A DNA stretch of 64,000 bases, from assembly GCA_030424865.1 (NCBI GenBank), contig JAUHVR010000020.1, forward strand, positions 47,366-111,365, in the 5' to 3' direction. Source of the stretch: Alphaproteobacteria bacterium (GTDB taxonomy: Bacteria > Pseudomonadota > Alphaproteobacteria > Rhodobacterales > Rhodobacteraceae). Shown here one piece after another: positions 10,221 through 18,437 of this stretch (position 1 is the first letter of the stretch; each line of letters starts with the position of its first letter). Position numbers and translations under genes: made by a program. The notes under the pieces were generated by a model, which worked only from the letters and a program-made list of their open reading frames with translations, made no database searches and was not told the DNA's origin.

Positions 10221-10383
10221 GGTGGCACTACTTCCCTTGCTTTGCCCATCTCCGGGGCTTGCTTGCACCATAAGGTGCCCGCGATTCAGGGAAAAGTCCA
10301 ATGTCACAGGGGCAGGCGCATTGAATCCCACGCGCGGCTGCGGCACAACAAACCGTGGAAACGGTGTGAAAGGCAGGCAGACC

Positions 10384-11061
10384 GTGATCGAGCTTGAAAA
10401 TGTGGCCTACAGTTACGGCGGCGGCGAGTTGTTGTCGGATTTGTCGATCAAACTTGCGCCCGGATCGTTCCACTTTCTGACCGGTCCGTCAGGTGCAGGG
10501 AAGTCGACCTTTCTGAAGCTGTGTTACGCCGCGCTGATGCCCACCGCGGGCCAGGTCCGCCTGTTTGGCGCCGATGCCCGCGCCATGGACCGCGACGCGA
10601 TCGCGCTGGTGCGCCGACGCGTCGGGGTGGTGCATCAGGATTGTCAGTTCCTGGACCACCTGCCGCTGATCGAAAACGTGGCCCTGCCGCTGACCGTCTC
10701 GGGCAAGGATGTCGCGCGGGAAGAAACCAACCTCAAGGACCTGTTGCACTGGGTGGGTCTGACCAACCGCGCCTCGGCCCTGCCACCCGAACTGTCGGGC
10801 GGCGAGCGGCAGCGCGCCGCCCTGGCCCGCGCGGTGATCATGGCACCTGACGTCGTGCTGGCCGACGAGCCCACGGGCAATATCGACTGGGAGATGTCGC
10901 AGCGCCTGCTGCAGCTCTTGATCGAGTTGAACCGCATGGGCAAGACCATCATGGTCGCGACACATGATCTGGCACTGATCCGCGCCGCCAAGGCGCAGGT
11001 GCAGGCGCGCGTGCTGCGGATCTCGAACCGGCGGCTGCAATTGGCGGGGGCGGATCTATGA
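10384..11061 (+). CDS. ftsE: Cell-division ABC transporter ATPase FtsE
   Basis: 225 aa from a GTG start giving VIELENVAYSYGGGELL; upstream in-frame codons overlap the opposite gene's leader and do not look coding. Walker A GPSGAGKST at about residues 35-43, signature LSGGERQR near 137-144, Walker B VVLADEPTGN near 158. With FtsX it forms the membrane complex that controls cell-wall hydrolases at the septum. The stop overlaps the ftsX start (ATGA). Confidence 0.95.
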   Translation: MIELENVAYSYGGGELLSDLSIKLAPGSFHFLTGPSGAGKSTFLKLCYAALMPTAGQVRLFGADARAMDRDAIALVRRRVGVVHQDCQFLDHLPLIENVALPLTVSGKDVAREETNLKDLLHWVGLTNRASALPPELSGGERQRAALARAVIMAPDVVLADEPTGNIDWEMSQRLLQLLIELNRMGKTIMVATHDLALIRAAKAQVQARVLRISNRRLQLAGADL

Positions 11062-11951
11062 GCGATATCAGTGGCCTGATCCAATCCGACGTTTCAGCCG
11101 ACCGCGTGGTTCCGCCGGCTGGTTTCACGGTCCGGCTGACCCTGTTCAGCGCCGGCGCCATGGCGTTCCTGGCGGTCTTTGCACTGGCCCTGTCACTGGC
11201 CGCCGGGCGGCTGGCCAGTCAGTGGGGCAACGAGCTGGCGCGCAGCAGCACGCTGCGCATCTCGGCCCCGGCCGAACAGATGGACACCCAGGTCGCCGCC
11301 GCGCTTCGGGTGCTGGAAACCACCCCTGGAATCGAGAGCGCCCGCGCGCTTGACGCTGCCGAACAGCAGGCTCTGCTTGAACCCTGGTTCGGCCCCGACT
11401 TGCCGGTCGAGGCCCTGCCCGTCCCCCGCCTGATCGAAATCCTGGAAACCGGCGCGGGGTATGACGCCTCGGGCCTGCGCCTGCGGTTGCAGGGCGAAGT
11501 GCCAGGCGCGGTGCTGGACGATCACACCCGATGGCGCCGCCCGCTGGTCAGCGCGGCCTCGCGCCTGCGGATGCTGGGCTGGCTGTCGATCCTGCTGATC
11601 GGCGGGGCACTGGCCGCCATGGTCACGCTGGCCGCAAACGCCGCACTGGCCGCCAACGCCCAGGTCATCGCCGTGCTGCGCCTGGTGGGGGCCACCGACA
11701 CCTACATCGCCCGCGCCTTTGTCCGCCGGTTCACCCTGCGCGCCACCACCGGCGCGGCGGTTGGCGCGCTGATCGGCCTCTTGGGCGTCTGGCTGCTGCC
11801 CGCCGCCGATGACGCTGGCAGCTTCCTGACCGGACTCGGCTTTTCCGGCTGGCACTGGGGTCTGCCCGTGCTGATCCCTCCACTGGCGGGCGTCACGGCC
11901 TTTCTGGCCACGCGCGCCGCGGCGGCGCGCGTCTTGCGAGGACTAGCCTGA
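11058..11951 (+). CDS. ftsX: Cell-division protein FtsX
   Basis: 297 aa with an N-terminal transmembrane helix (about residues 31-52), an extracytoplasmic domain (residues 55-170) and three C-terminal helices in a FtsX/MacB permease core (ALAANAQVIAVLRLVGATD is the coupling loop). Start overlaps ftsE, stop touches plsC. It is the membrane partner of FtsE. Confidence 0.93.
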   Translation: MSDISGLIQSDVSADRVVPPAGFTVRLTLFSAGAMAFLAVFALALSLAAGRLASQWGNELARSSTLRISAPAEQMDTQVAAALRVLETTPGIESARALDAAEQQALLEPWFGPDLPVEALPVPRLIEILETGAGYDASGLRLRLQGEVPGAVLDDHTRWRRPLVSAASRLRMLGWLSILLIGGALAAMVTLAANAALAANAQVIAVLRLVGATDTYIARAFVRRFTLRATTGAAVGALIGLLGVWLLPAADDAGSFLTGLGFSGWHWGLPVLIPPLAGVTAFLATRAAAARVLRGLA

Positions 11952-12673
11952 TGCAGTGGTTCCGATCTCTCCTCTTTGTCGGCCAGATGTACGCCATGAT
12001 GGGCATCATGGGCATCCTTTTCCTGCCGCTGGCCATCTCCGGCCGCAAAGGCGCGCTCTGGGCCTGCAAGACCTATTGCCGCTGGGTCCGCTGGACCGCC
12101 CGCTGGATGGTCGGCCTGCGTACCGAAGTGCGCGGCCCTGTGCCCCAGGGCGAGGTCATGATTGCGGCGAAACACCAGTCGTTCCTAGACATCATACTGA
12201 TCTTCGGCGCCGTGCCCTCGGGCAAGTTCATCATGAAGCGCGAGCTCATGTGGGCCCCTGTCATCGGCCAATATGCCCTGCGCATCGGTTGTGTGCCGGT
12301 CGAGCGCGGCAAGCGCGGGCAAGCGATTGCCAAGATGGTCGACGATGTCGCCAAGGGCCGCCAGCACCCCGGCCAGCTGATCATCTACCCGCAGGGCACC
12401 CGCATCGCGCCGGGCGTCAAGGCCCCCTACAAGGTCGGGACCAGCATCCTTTACAAGGAACTGGATCAGGACTGCGTCCCCGCCGCCACCAATGTCGGCG
12501 TCTTCTGGCCCCGCACCGGGATCTACCGCAAACCGGGCACCGCCGTGGTCGAATTTCTGCCCACGATCAAGGCCGGCCTGCCGCGTGAAACCTTTCTGTC
12601 ACAACTCGAGGATACGGTCGAAACCGCATCCAACACGTTGATGAGAGAGGCCGACTTCGATGCAAAAGATTGA
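11951..12673 (+). CDS. plsC: 1-acyl-sn-glycerol-3-phosphate acyltransferase
   Basis: 240 aa. The acyltransferase HX4D box appears as KHQSFLD (about residues 73-79), the second block as FIMKRELMW, and the third as IIYPQGTRIAPG near residue 145. It makes phosphatidic acid from lysophosphatidic acid. An N-terminal hydrophobic segment (residues 12-30) anchors it to the inner membrane. The stop overlaps the following gene by 14 bp, so ftsE-ftsX-plsC-PPOX form one operon. Confidence 0.93.
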   Translation: MQWFRSLLFVGQMYAMMGIMGILFLPLAISGRKGALWACKTYCRWVRWTARWMVGLRTEVRGPVPQGEVMIAAKHQSFLDIILIFGAVPSGKFIMKRELMWAPVIGQYALRIGCVPVERGKRGQAIAKMVDDVAKGRQHPGQLIIYPQGTRIAPGVKAPYKVGTSILYKELDQDCVPAATNVGVFWPRTGIYRKPGTAVVEFLPTIKAGLPRETFLSQLEDTVETASNTLMREADFDAKD

Positions 12674-13265
12674 GACGATCGAGGCGCTTGAGGCACTCTA
12701 CGGCGCGCCCGGCGCGCCCTCGCTGCGCAAGGTTGCAACGCAGATGACGCCACTTTACCGCAAATGGATCATGTCTTCGAAACTGGCGGTCCTGACAACC
12801 ATCGGCCCCGAAGGCACAGATGCCAGCCCGCGCGGCGACGACGGCCCCGTGGTGCGCGAACGCGACCCCAAGACCCTGACCCTGCCCGACTGGCGCGGCA
12901 ACAACCGGCTCGACAGCCTGCGCAATATCGTGCGCGACCCGCGTGTCTCGCTGATGTTTTTCGTGCCCGGGTCCAACAACGTTGTTCGCCTGAACGGAAC
13001 CGCCATCCTGACCGACGACGCCGCGCTGCGCCAAAGCTACGAAAAACAGGGCCGCTTGCCCGCCACGGTCATCGTCATCACCATCGCCGAGATCTACACC
13101 CAATGCGCCCGCGCGCTGATCCGCTCCGGCCTCTGGACCAGCGTCGACCAAAGCGCGGACCTGCCCACCGCGGGTCAGATCCTGGCCGAGATGACCTCGG
13201 GCGAAGAAGGCGGCGCGCCGTATGACGACGCCTGGGCCGCCCGCGCTGCCAAGACCATGTGGTAA
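12660..13265 (+). CDS. FMN-dependent PPOX-class flavoprotein (MSMEG_1061-like)
   Basis: 201 aa pyridoxamine-5'-phosphate-oxidase-fold protein. The split-barrel signature runs through LAVLTTIGPEGTDASPRGDD and TLTLPDWRGNNRLDSLRNI, features of the family whose members bind FMN and often have unknown reductase or oxidase substrates. The start lies inside the plsC 3' end. It lacks features that would make it the vitamin B6 enzyme PdxH itself. Confidence 0.85.
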   Translation: MQKIETIEALEALYGAPGAPSLRKVATQMTPLYRKWIMSSKLAVLTTIGPEGTDASPRGDDGPVVRERDPKTLTLPDWRGNNRLDSLRNIVRDPRVSLMFFVPGSNNVVRLNGTAILTDDAALRQSYEKQGRLPATVIVITIAEIYTQCARALIRSGLWTSVDQSADLPTAGQILAEMTSGEEGGAPYDDAWAARAAKTMW

Positions 13266-13277
13266 CCCACCCCGTCT

Positions 13278-13298
13278 TTCATCTTTCCAGAAATACTC
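13278..13298 (+). repeat. Dispersed intergenic element, copy 2
   Basis: TTCATCTTTCC-AG-AAATACTC, 12 bases past the PPOX gene stop; same core as the copies at 5951 and 18301. It abuts the A-tract that serves as the U-run of the minus-strand tau terminator. Confidence 0.6.
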
Positions 13299-13328
13299 AA
13301 AAAAAGACCGCCCTCAAAAAGGGCGGTC
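13299..13328 (-). terminator. Rho-independent terminator of the tauABC operon
   Basis: GACCGCCCT (13306-13314) pairs with AGGGCGGTC (13320-13328) around a 5-base loop. On the minus strand the stem is followed by a run of seven T (13299-13305 on the plus strand is all A). It lies about 27 bases past the tauC stop codon. Confidence 0.85.
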
Positions 13329-13354
13329 CATTCGATCCGTAAAGCGCAAACCGT

Positions 13355-14620
13355 TTAGCTGCGCCCCTTCCACGGCACCAGCCGCTTTTCGGCCATCCGC
13401 ATCAGGATATCGATCCCGAAGCCGATGATGCCGATCAGGATGATCCCCATGATCACGATGTCGGTCAGCTGAAACTTCGAGGCGACCATGATCATCATGC
13501 CCGCGCCTTTTTCGGCCGCGACCAGCTCTGCGGCCACAACCGTGCCCCAACAGACGCCCATGGCCACCCGCGCCCCGGTGAAGATCTCGGGCAGCGAGTT
13601 CGGCACGATCACGTGGCGCATGATCTGGAACTTGCTGGCGCCCAGCGAATAGGCCGCGTGCACCTTGGTGATGTTCACACCCGAGACACCGGCCCGCGCT
13701 GCAATCGCCATGATCCAGAGTGCGGCCAGGAACAGCAGGATGATCTTGCCGGTCTCGCCGATGCCCGCCCAGATGATCACCAGCGGGATCAGGGCCAGCG
13801 GCGGCACGGGGCGCATGAATTCGACAATCGGGTCGAACCAGCCCCGGAACCAGTTGCTCAGGCCCATGGCATAGCCCAGCGGGATGCCGACCAGGGCGCC
13901 GAAGAAGAATCCGACGATCACGCGGAACAGCGAATAGCCCAGATGTTCCCACAGGGTGCTGTCGCGATAGCCGTCGCTGGCAATCTCGCCCAGACGGCTG
14001 ACCACGGCCTCGGGTGGCGGCAGCCAGATCGGCTCCATTTGCCAGCCCTTGGCGGGCTCAAAGTTCAGCGTGCCCTTGGGGCTCATGCCCACGCGACCAA
14101 ACTCGGTCTGCACGGATTCGCCCGGCGCTATCGGCTGGCCGTTCACGGCCACGATCTTGTGGCCCGCGTCACGCCCAAACTCGTCATTCCGGTCGACCCG
14201 GATCAGACCGGACCGCCAGGCGCCAACGTTGTCGCTGTCGTTCTTGGCCCATCCATCGCCGGGTTCAACCACCGGATCCTCGACCTCGGTTCCGACCTCG
14301 AAGACACGTACCGTGACCGTAGCATCGTCAGGGTCGACCCCATCCGCCTCGGCCGTGTAGGTAAAGGTCGCGTCACCGACAAAAGGCCCCGGCGCGTGCA
14401 GGAAACCCGGCACCATGCTGGACCCGGTAAAGGACCCCCACAGCAGAAAGATCGTCAGGACCGAAATGACCGAGGCGATCCGGTTCGGGGTCACCGCACT
14501 TTCGTCGCCGAAGGTCACGGTCTTCAACGAGGTATAATCCGTCGCCGCCTGTTGGACGACAAACTTCACGATAAAGAATGAGCCGACAAAGATCGCGGCA
14601 TAGATCAGGAAAACAATCAT
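13355..14620 (-). CDS. tauC: Taurine ABC transporter permease, with N-terminal extension
   Basis: 421 aa, about 150 longer than E. coli TauC. Residues 1-22 and about 47-67 are hydrophobic; residues 70-185 form an extracytoplasmic insert containing GHKIVAVNGQPI, which resembles a PDZ-type loop. The C-terminal 220 residues are the BPD permease core with the EAA loop HAAYSLGASKFQIMRHVIVP. It forms the membrane channel with TauB and receives substrate from TauA. The start overlaps the tauB stop by 4 bp. Confidence 0.85.
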   Translation of the reverse strand: MIVFLIYAAIFVGSFFIVKFVVQQAATDYTSLKTVTFGDESAVTPNRIASVISVLTIFLLWGSFTGSSMVPGFLHAPGPFVGDATFTYTAEADGVDPDDATVTVRVFEVGTEVEDPVVEPGDGWAKNDSDNVGAWRSGLIRVDRNDEFGRDAGHKIVAVNGQPIAPGESVQTEFGRVGMSPKGTLNFEPAKGWQMEPIWLPPPEAVVSRLGEIASDGYRDSTLWEHLGYSLFRVIVGFFFGALVGIPLGYAMGLSNWFRGWFDPIVEFMRPVPPLALIPLVIIWAGIGETGKIILLFLAALWIMAIAARAGVSGVNITKVHAAYSLGASKFQIMRHVIVPNSLPEIFTGARVAMGVCWGTVVAAELVAAEKGAGMMIMVASKFQLTDIVIMGIILIGIIGFGIDILMRMAEKRLVPWKGRS

Positions 14621-15423
14621 GATGCTGCCTCCGCCCGGCCCATAATTTCTTCTTCCATATCCCAGATCATGCCCAGGATCTCTTCGCGGCGTTCCGCGAA
14701 TTCGGGGTGTTTCTTGACCTCACGCAGGTCCGCGTTCACGCCCAGATCGGCAAAAGGCAGCTGGTATTCCTTGTGAATGCGTCCCGGCCGTGGCGCCATG
14801 ACCAACAGGCGCTCGCCCAGCAGCAAGGCCTCTTCCACCGAGTGGGTGATCAGGATGATCGTCTTGCCGGTCTCTTTCCACAGCTTCAGCACAAGGCTCT
14901 GCATCTTTTCGCGCGTCAGCGCGTCCAGCGCCCCCAGGGGTTCGTCCATCAGGATGACGTCCGGCTCGTTCGCCAGACAGCGCGCCAGCGCGACACGCTG
15001 CTGCATCCCGCCCGACAGCTCGAACACCGCCTTTTCCTTGAAATCCCGCAGGCCCACGACGTCCAGCAGGTGGTCGACATTCTCGCCCCACTGGGCTTCG
15101 CTCTTGCCCGCCATGCGCGGCCCGAAACTCACGTTCGACCGCACGTCCATCCATTCGAACAACGCGCCCTGCTGGAACACCATCCCGCGTTCCGCATCCG
15201 GACCCGTCACGCGATGCCCGTTCAGCACCACCTGGCCTTCGGTCGGGGCCAGAAAGCCCGCCACGATGTTCAGAAGCGTGGTCTTGCCGCAGCCCGAAGG
15301 GCCCAGCACGCTCATGATCTCGCCCTCGGCGATGTTCAGCGATACGTCCTTCAGCGCTTGCACCGACGTGCCGTTCGGCAGGTCAAAACGCATGGACAGC
15401 TTTTCGATTGATAGTCCGCTCAT
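14617..15423 (-). CDS. tauB: Taurine ABC transporter ATP-binding protein
   Basis: 268 aa from Met 15423 (MSGLSIEKLSMRF); an in-frame start 24 bases further upstream exists but adds residues not seen in the family. Walker A GPSGCGKTTLLN, signature LSGGMQQRVALAR, Walker B VILMDEPLGALDALTR and H-loop TH are all present. It powers TauC. An intercistronic stem-loop separates it from tauA. Confidence 0.88.
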   Translation of the reverse strand: MSGLSIEKLSMRFDLPNGTSVQALKDVSLNIAEGEIMSVLGPSGCGKTTLLNIVAGFLAPTEGQVVLNGHRVTGPDAERGMVFQQGALFEWMDVRSNVSFGPRMAGKSEAQWGENVDHLLDVVGLRDFKEKAVFELSGGMQQRVALARCLANEPDVILMDEPLGALDALTREKMQSLVLKLWKETGKTIILITHSVEEALLLGERLLVMAPRPGRIHKEYQLPFADLGVNADLREVKKHPEFAERREEILGMIWDMEEEIMGRAEAAS

Positions 15424-15448
15424 GTCCCGCCTTTTCGTCCAAGACATC

Positions 15449-15478
15449 TGCCCCCCGCCCAGAGCCGGACGGGGGGCA
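15449..15478 (-). terminator. Intercistronic stem-loop between tauA and tauB
   Basis: TGCCCCCCG (15449-15457) pairs perfectly with CGGGGGGCA (15470-15478) around 12 bases. There is no following T-run on the minus strand, so it more likely protects the tauA mRNA end or attenuates read-through, giving more binding protein than ATPase. Equivalent stem-loops follow the binding-protein genes at 39167 and 53098. Confidence 0.6.
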
Positions 15479-15487
15479 AACCAAAGG

Positions 15488-16495
15488 TTACATGCCCGAG
15501 GCCGCTTCCAGCGGTCCGGTGTTCACGGCGCCGGCATAGCTGTCCAGCGCCCCGTCGATCGAACCGGCGTCCACAAAGACATCCGCCACACCTTTCATGA
15601 AGGCCTGCGCGTTGCCGCCCAGCCAGCCTTGCGCCAGCTGCTCTTCGACCGTCGGGAAGGTGAAGGTCGCCAGCGTATCCGCCGTCGCCGCTTCGTCCAT
15701 GCCCGCGTCCTTGGCGATGATCGGCAGCATCATGGCCTGGTTGGCCTCATCCGCCCACATGGCGTTGGCCTTGGCCGTCACGGCCAGGAACTTCGACGCC
15801 ATGTCCGAGTTCTCGGCGATCCAGGCCGCGGGGCCCGAGGTCACGTCGAACACCAGGATGCCCAGTTCGGTCTTTTCGTCACCGGTCAGCAACACGTTGC
15901 CGTGCTCCAGCGCGCGACGCAGCGAACCGCCCCAGCCACAGAACATGTCAACAGCGCCCTGGCTGATCGCCGCCGCGCCGTCCGGCGGATCCATGTCCAC
16001 AACTTCCATCGAAGCGACATCAACGCCAAAGTGGCTCATCTGCTTGAGGAAGCCATAATGCGCCGCGGTGCCCAGCGGAACGGCAACCTTCTTGCCGGCC
16101 AGTTCGGCGGTCGAGTCCTTGTCGATCTCAAGGGCCTCGGCGACAACGCAGTTGTCATTGTCGGCGTAGGACACGGCAACATCGAGGATCTGCAGGTCCT
16201 GACCAGCCGAGGTCGCCACGACGAAGGGCGGGACACCCTGGCTGACCGACAGCTGCACATCGCCCGAGGCCATCGCCGCTGACATCTTCACGCCGCTTTC
16301 AAAGCTGACCCAATTGATGTCGACGCCCAGCGCCTCTTCGTACATGCCGGTGGCCTTGGCATACTGGAAGGGCATCGGCCACTCGAGGAAATAGGCCACG
16401 GTGATGCCGCCGTGCCCGGCCGCCATGGCCGCCTGTGCGCCGCTCAACACCGCAAGGGCCGAAACGGCACCCGTGATCATTGTCTTGGTCTTCAT
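15488..16495 (-). CDS. tauA: Taurine ABC transporter substrate-binding protein
   Basis: 335 aa from Met 16495, which gives a clean Sec signal (MKTKTMITGAVSALAVLSG ending in AMA at about residue 24). The mature start ITVAYFLEWPMPFQYAKA and the GVPPFVVATSAGQDLQILD segment fit Rhodobacterales TauA-type periplasmic binding proteins. It is the first gene of tauABC and is divergent from a taurine-type aminotransferase, which supports taurine (or a close C2 sulfonate) as ligand. Other alkanesulfonates are possible. Confidence 0.85.
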   Translation of the reverse strand: MKTKTMITGAVSALAVLSGAQAAMAAGHGGITVAYFLEWPMPFQYAKATGMYEEALGVDINWVSFESGVKMSAAMASGDVQLSVSQGVPPFVVATSAGQDLQILDVAVSYADNDNCVVAEALEIDKDSTAELAGKKVAVPLGTAAHYGFLKQMSHFGVDVASMEVVDMDPPDGAAAISQGAVDMFCGWGGSLRRALEHGNVLLTGDEKTELGILVFDVTSGPAAWIAENSDMASKFLAVTAKANAMWADEANQAMMLPIIAKDAGMDEAATADTLATFTFPTVEEQLAQGWLGGNAQAFMKGVADVFVDAGSIDGALDSYAGAVNTGPLEAASGM

Positions 16496-16897
16496 ACGTA
16501 AGTTCTCCCTTTGGATGTCGGCCAGGGGGCCGATGGGTCCTTGTGCCGCCGGGGTTGATCCCCGATCACAACACAGTGCGCGAGTGTGCGCCGCGCATGG
16601 CCCGGATCGTGGGCGCAAACGCCTGGCCCGATCAATGTTTTTTCTGGCCACGAAAAAGGGTACCCGACCGGCGCGCAAAAATGCAAGCGCTTACATTTTC
16701 GCGTATCCCACTGTCGGCAATGATTTTTTTCAAAGCGATCTCCAAAGAGCGCTAATTTTTCCGTCAAATTGGCCTTATATCGATGCTTTTTCTGGCCCTA
16801 ACGACTGCCCATCAATAAGGATGTTGTGCTCAGATCAGGCCACGCCTAGTACGTGGCCCTCTTTCCTTTGAACCTCCGACAACATGAGGGCACTGTC
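16496..16897. other. 402-bp divergent promoter region between tauA and tpa
   Basis: No gene is seen here. It contains one LacI-type operator (16681-16696) roughly in the middle and, nearer to tpa, CTGGCCCTAA at 16792-16801 with a weaker similar block (TTGGCCTTAT, 16769-16778) 23 bp upstream. These two resemble the CTGGACYTAA direct repeats I recall for TauR, the MocR-type taurine regulator of Rhodobacter capsulatus, with one and three mismatches. No tauR gene is in the window. Confidence 0.5.
16681..16696. promoter_or_regulatory. LacI-type operator in the tauA/tpa divergent region
   Basis: ATGCAAGCGCTTACAT, a near-perfect palindrome centred on GC|GC and flanked by A and T tracts. It is the exact reverse complement of one of the two operators in front of the LacI/DHPS operon (51664-51679); the identity extends to 21 consecutive bases. 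It lies 185 bp from the tauA start and about 200 bp from the tpa start. Confidence 0.65.
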
Positions 16898-18286
16898 ATG
16901 GACGGTACGGCACATGAAAACGATCTCAGCCGCATTGTGGCGGCGGACAAGGCGCACGTCTGGCATCACCTGATCCAGCACAAACCCTTTGAAACCAACG
17001 ACCCCCGCATCATTGTCGAGGGCAAGGGCATGCGCGTCTGGGACCAGAACGGCAAGGAACATCTGGACGCGGTTTCGGGCGGTGTCTGGACGGTCAACGT
17101 CGGCTACGGCCGCGAATCGATTGCCAGGGCGGTCTACGACCAACTTCTGAAGCTGAACTACTTTGCCGGCTCCGCAGGCTCGATCCCCGGCGCGGTCTTT
17201 GCCGAAAAGCTGATCGAAAAGATGCCGGGCCTCAGCCGCGTCTACTACATGAATTCGGGATCCGAGGCGAACGAGAAAGCCTTCAAAATGGTCCGTCAGA
17301 TCGCGCACAAGCGCTATGGCGGCAAAAAGCACAAGATCCTCTACCGCGACCGCGACTACCACGGCACCACGATCAGCTGCCTCAGCGCTGGCGGGCAAGA
17401 GGAACGCAACGCCCAGTACGGCCCCTACACCCCCGGCTTCGTCAAGGTGCCCCACTGCCTGGAATACCGCGCCGGTGACCAGGGCGCGCCCACCGAGAAC
17501 TACGGCGAATGGGCCGCAGACCAGATCGAGCAGGTCATCCTGCGCGAAGGCCCCGACACCGTCGGCGCGCTCTGCCTTGAACCCGTGACCGCGGGCGGTG
17601 GCGTCATCACCCCGCCGACCGGTTATTGGGAAAAGGTGCAGGACATCTGCAAGCGTCACAACGTGCTGCTGCACATCGACGAGGTGGTCTGTGGCGTCGG
17701 CCGGACCGGCACATGGTTCGGCTACCAGCAGTTCGGCATTGAACCCGACATGGTGACCATGGCCAAGGGCGTCGCCTCGGGCTATGCCGCCATCGCCTGT
17801 CTCGCGACGACCGAAGAGGTCTTCGAGATGTTCAAGGATGACGCCAGCGACCCGCTGAACTACTTCCGTGACATCTCGACCTTCGGCGGCTGCACCGCCG
17901 GCCCGGCCGCAGCGATCGAGAACATGCGCATCATCGAAGACGAGGATCTGCTGGCCAATACCGAGGCCATGGGCGCGCGCATGATGGGCAACCTGCAGGC
18001 TCTGATGGAAAAACACGCCGTCATCGGCGAGGTGCGCGGCAAAGGCCTCTTCCTCGGCGCGGAACTGGTGGCGGACCGCCAGACCCGCGAACCGATGGCC
18101 GAACAGAAAGTCCAGGCCGTGGTCGGCGACTGCATGGCGCAGGGCATCATCATCGGCGCCACCAACCGCTCGGTGCCGGGCTACAACAACACCCTGTGTT
18201 TCTCGCCTGCGCTGATCGCCACCACCTCGGACATCGACGCCATCACCGAGGCTGTCGACGGCGCCCTGACCCGCGTCTTCGGCTAG
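16898..18286 (+). CDS. tpa: Taurine-pyruvate aminotransferase
   Basis: 462 aa from the ATG at 16898 (GAGGG ribosome site); an upstream in-frame ATG at 16853 adds an unlikely leader. Class III PLP aminotransferase: NSGSEANEKAFKMVRQIA cofactor region, HIDEVVCGVGRTG, and the Schiff-base lysine Lys290 in MAKGVASGY. It would move the amino group of taurine to pyruvate, giving alanine and sulfoacetaldehyde. The divergent tauABC supports the substrate; xsc, which cleaves sulfoacetaldehyde, is not in the window. Other omega-amino acids cannot be excluded. Confidence 0.83.
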   Translation: MDGTAHENDLSRIVAADKAHVWHHLIQHKPFETNDPRIIVEGKGMRVWDQNGKEHLDAVSGGVWTVNVGYGRESIARAVYDQLLKLNYFAGSAGSIPGAVFAEKLIEKMPGLSRVYYMNSGSEANEKAFKMVRQIAHKRYGGKKHKILYRDRDYHGTTISCLSAGGQEERNAQYGPYTPGFVKVPHCLEYRAGDQGAPTENYGEWAADQIEQVILREGPDTVGALCLEPVTAGGGVITPPTGYWEKVQDICKRHNVLLHIDEVVCGVGRTGTWFGYQQFGIEPDMVTMAKGVASGYAAIACLATTEEVFEMFKDDASDPLNYFRDISTFGGCTAGPAAAIENMRIIEDEDLLANTEAMGARMMGNLQALMEKHAVIGEVRGKGLFLGAELVADRQTREPMAEQKVQAVVGDCMAQGIIIGATNRSVPGYNNTLCFSPALIATTSDIDAITEAVDGALTRVFG

Positions 18287-18300
18287 GACCCAAAGGCCCC

Positions 18301-18320
18301 TTCATCTTTCCGGAAAATAC
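18301..18320 (+). repeat. Dispersed intergenic element, copy 3
   Basis: TTCATCTTTCC-GG-AAAATACC, 14 bases after the tpa stop, the third copy of the core found at 5951 and 13278. It is followed by a cluster of four hairpins. Confidence 0.55.
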
Positions 18321-18334
18321 CGCTCGGGGGTGAA

Positions 18335-18422
18335 TGGGCCAAAGGCCCAGAGGGGGCAGACAGCCCCCTTGACTGCCCGCGCCGCAGGCGCGGGCTTCCA
18401 AAGCGTGGGCCTTCAGGCCCAC
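18335..18422. terminator. Four consecutive perfect hairpins between tpa and the Lrp gene
   Basis: In order: TGGGCC/GGCCCA (18335-18349), GGGGGC/GCCCCC (18352-18368), GCCCGCGCC/GGCGCGGGC (18375-18395) and GTGGGCCT/AGGCCCAC (18405-18422). The last is followed by ACAATTTT, so it can end tpa transcription. The tpa (plus) and Lrp (minus) genes converge here, so the block probably acts in both directions. Confidence 0.65.
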
Positions 18423-18437
18423 ACAATTTTAGAACCT

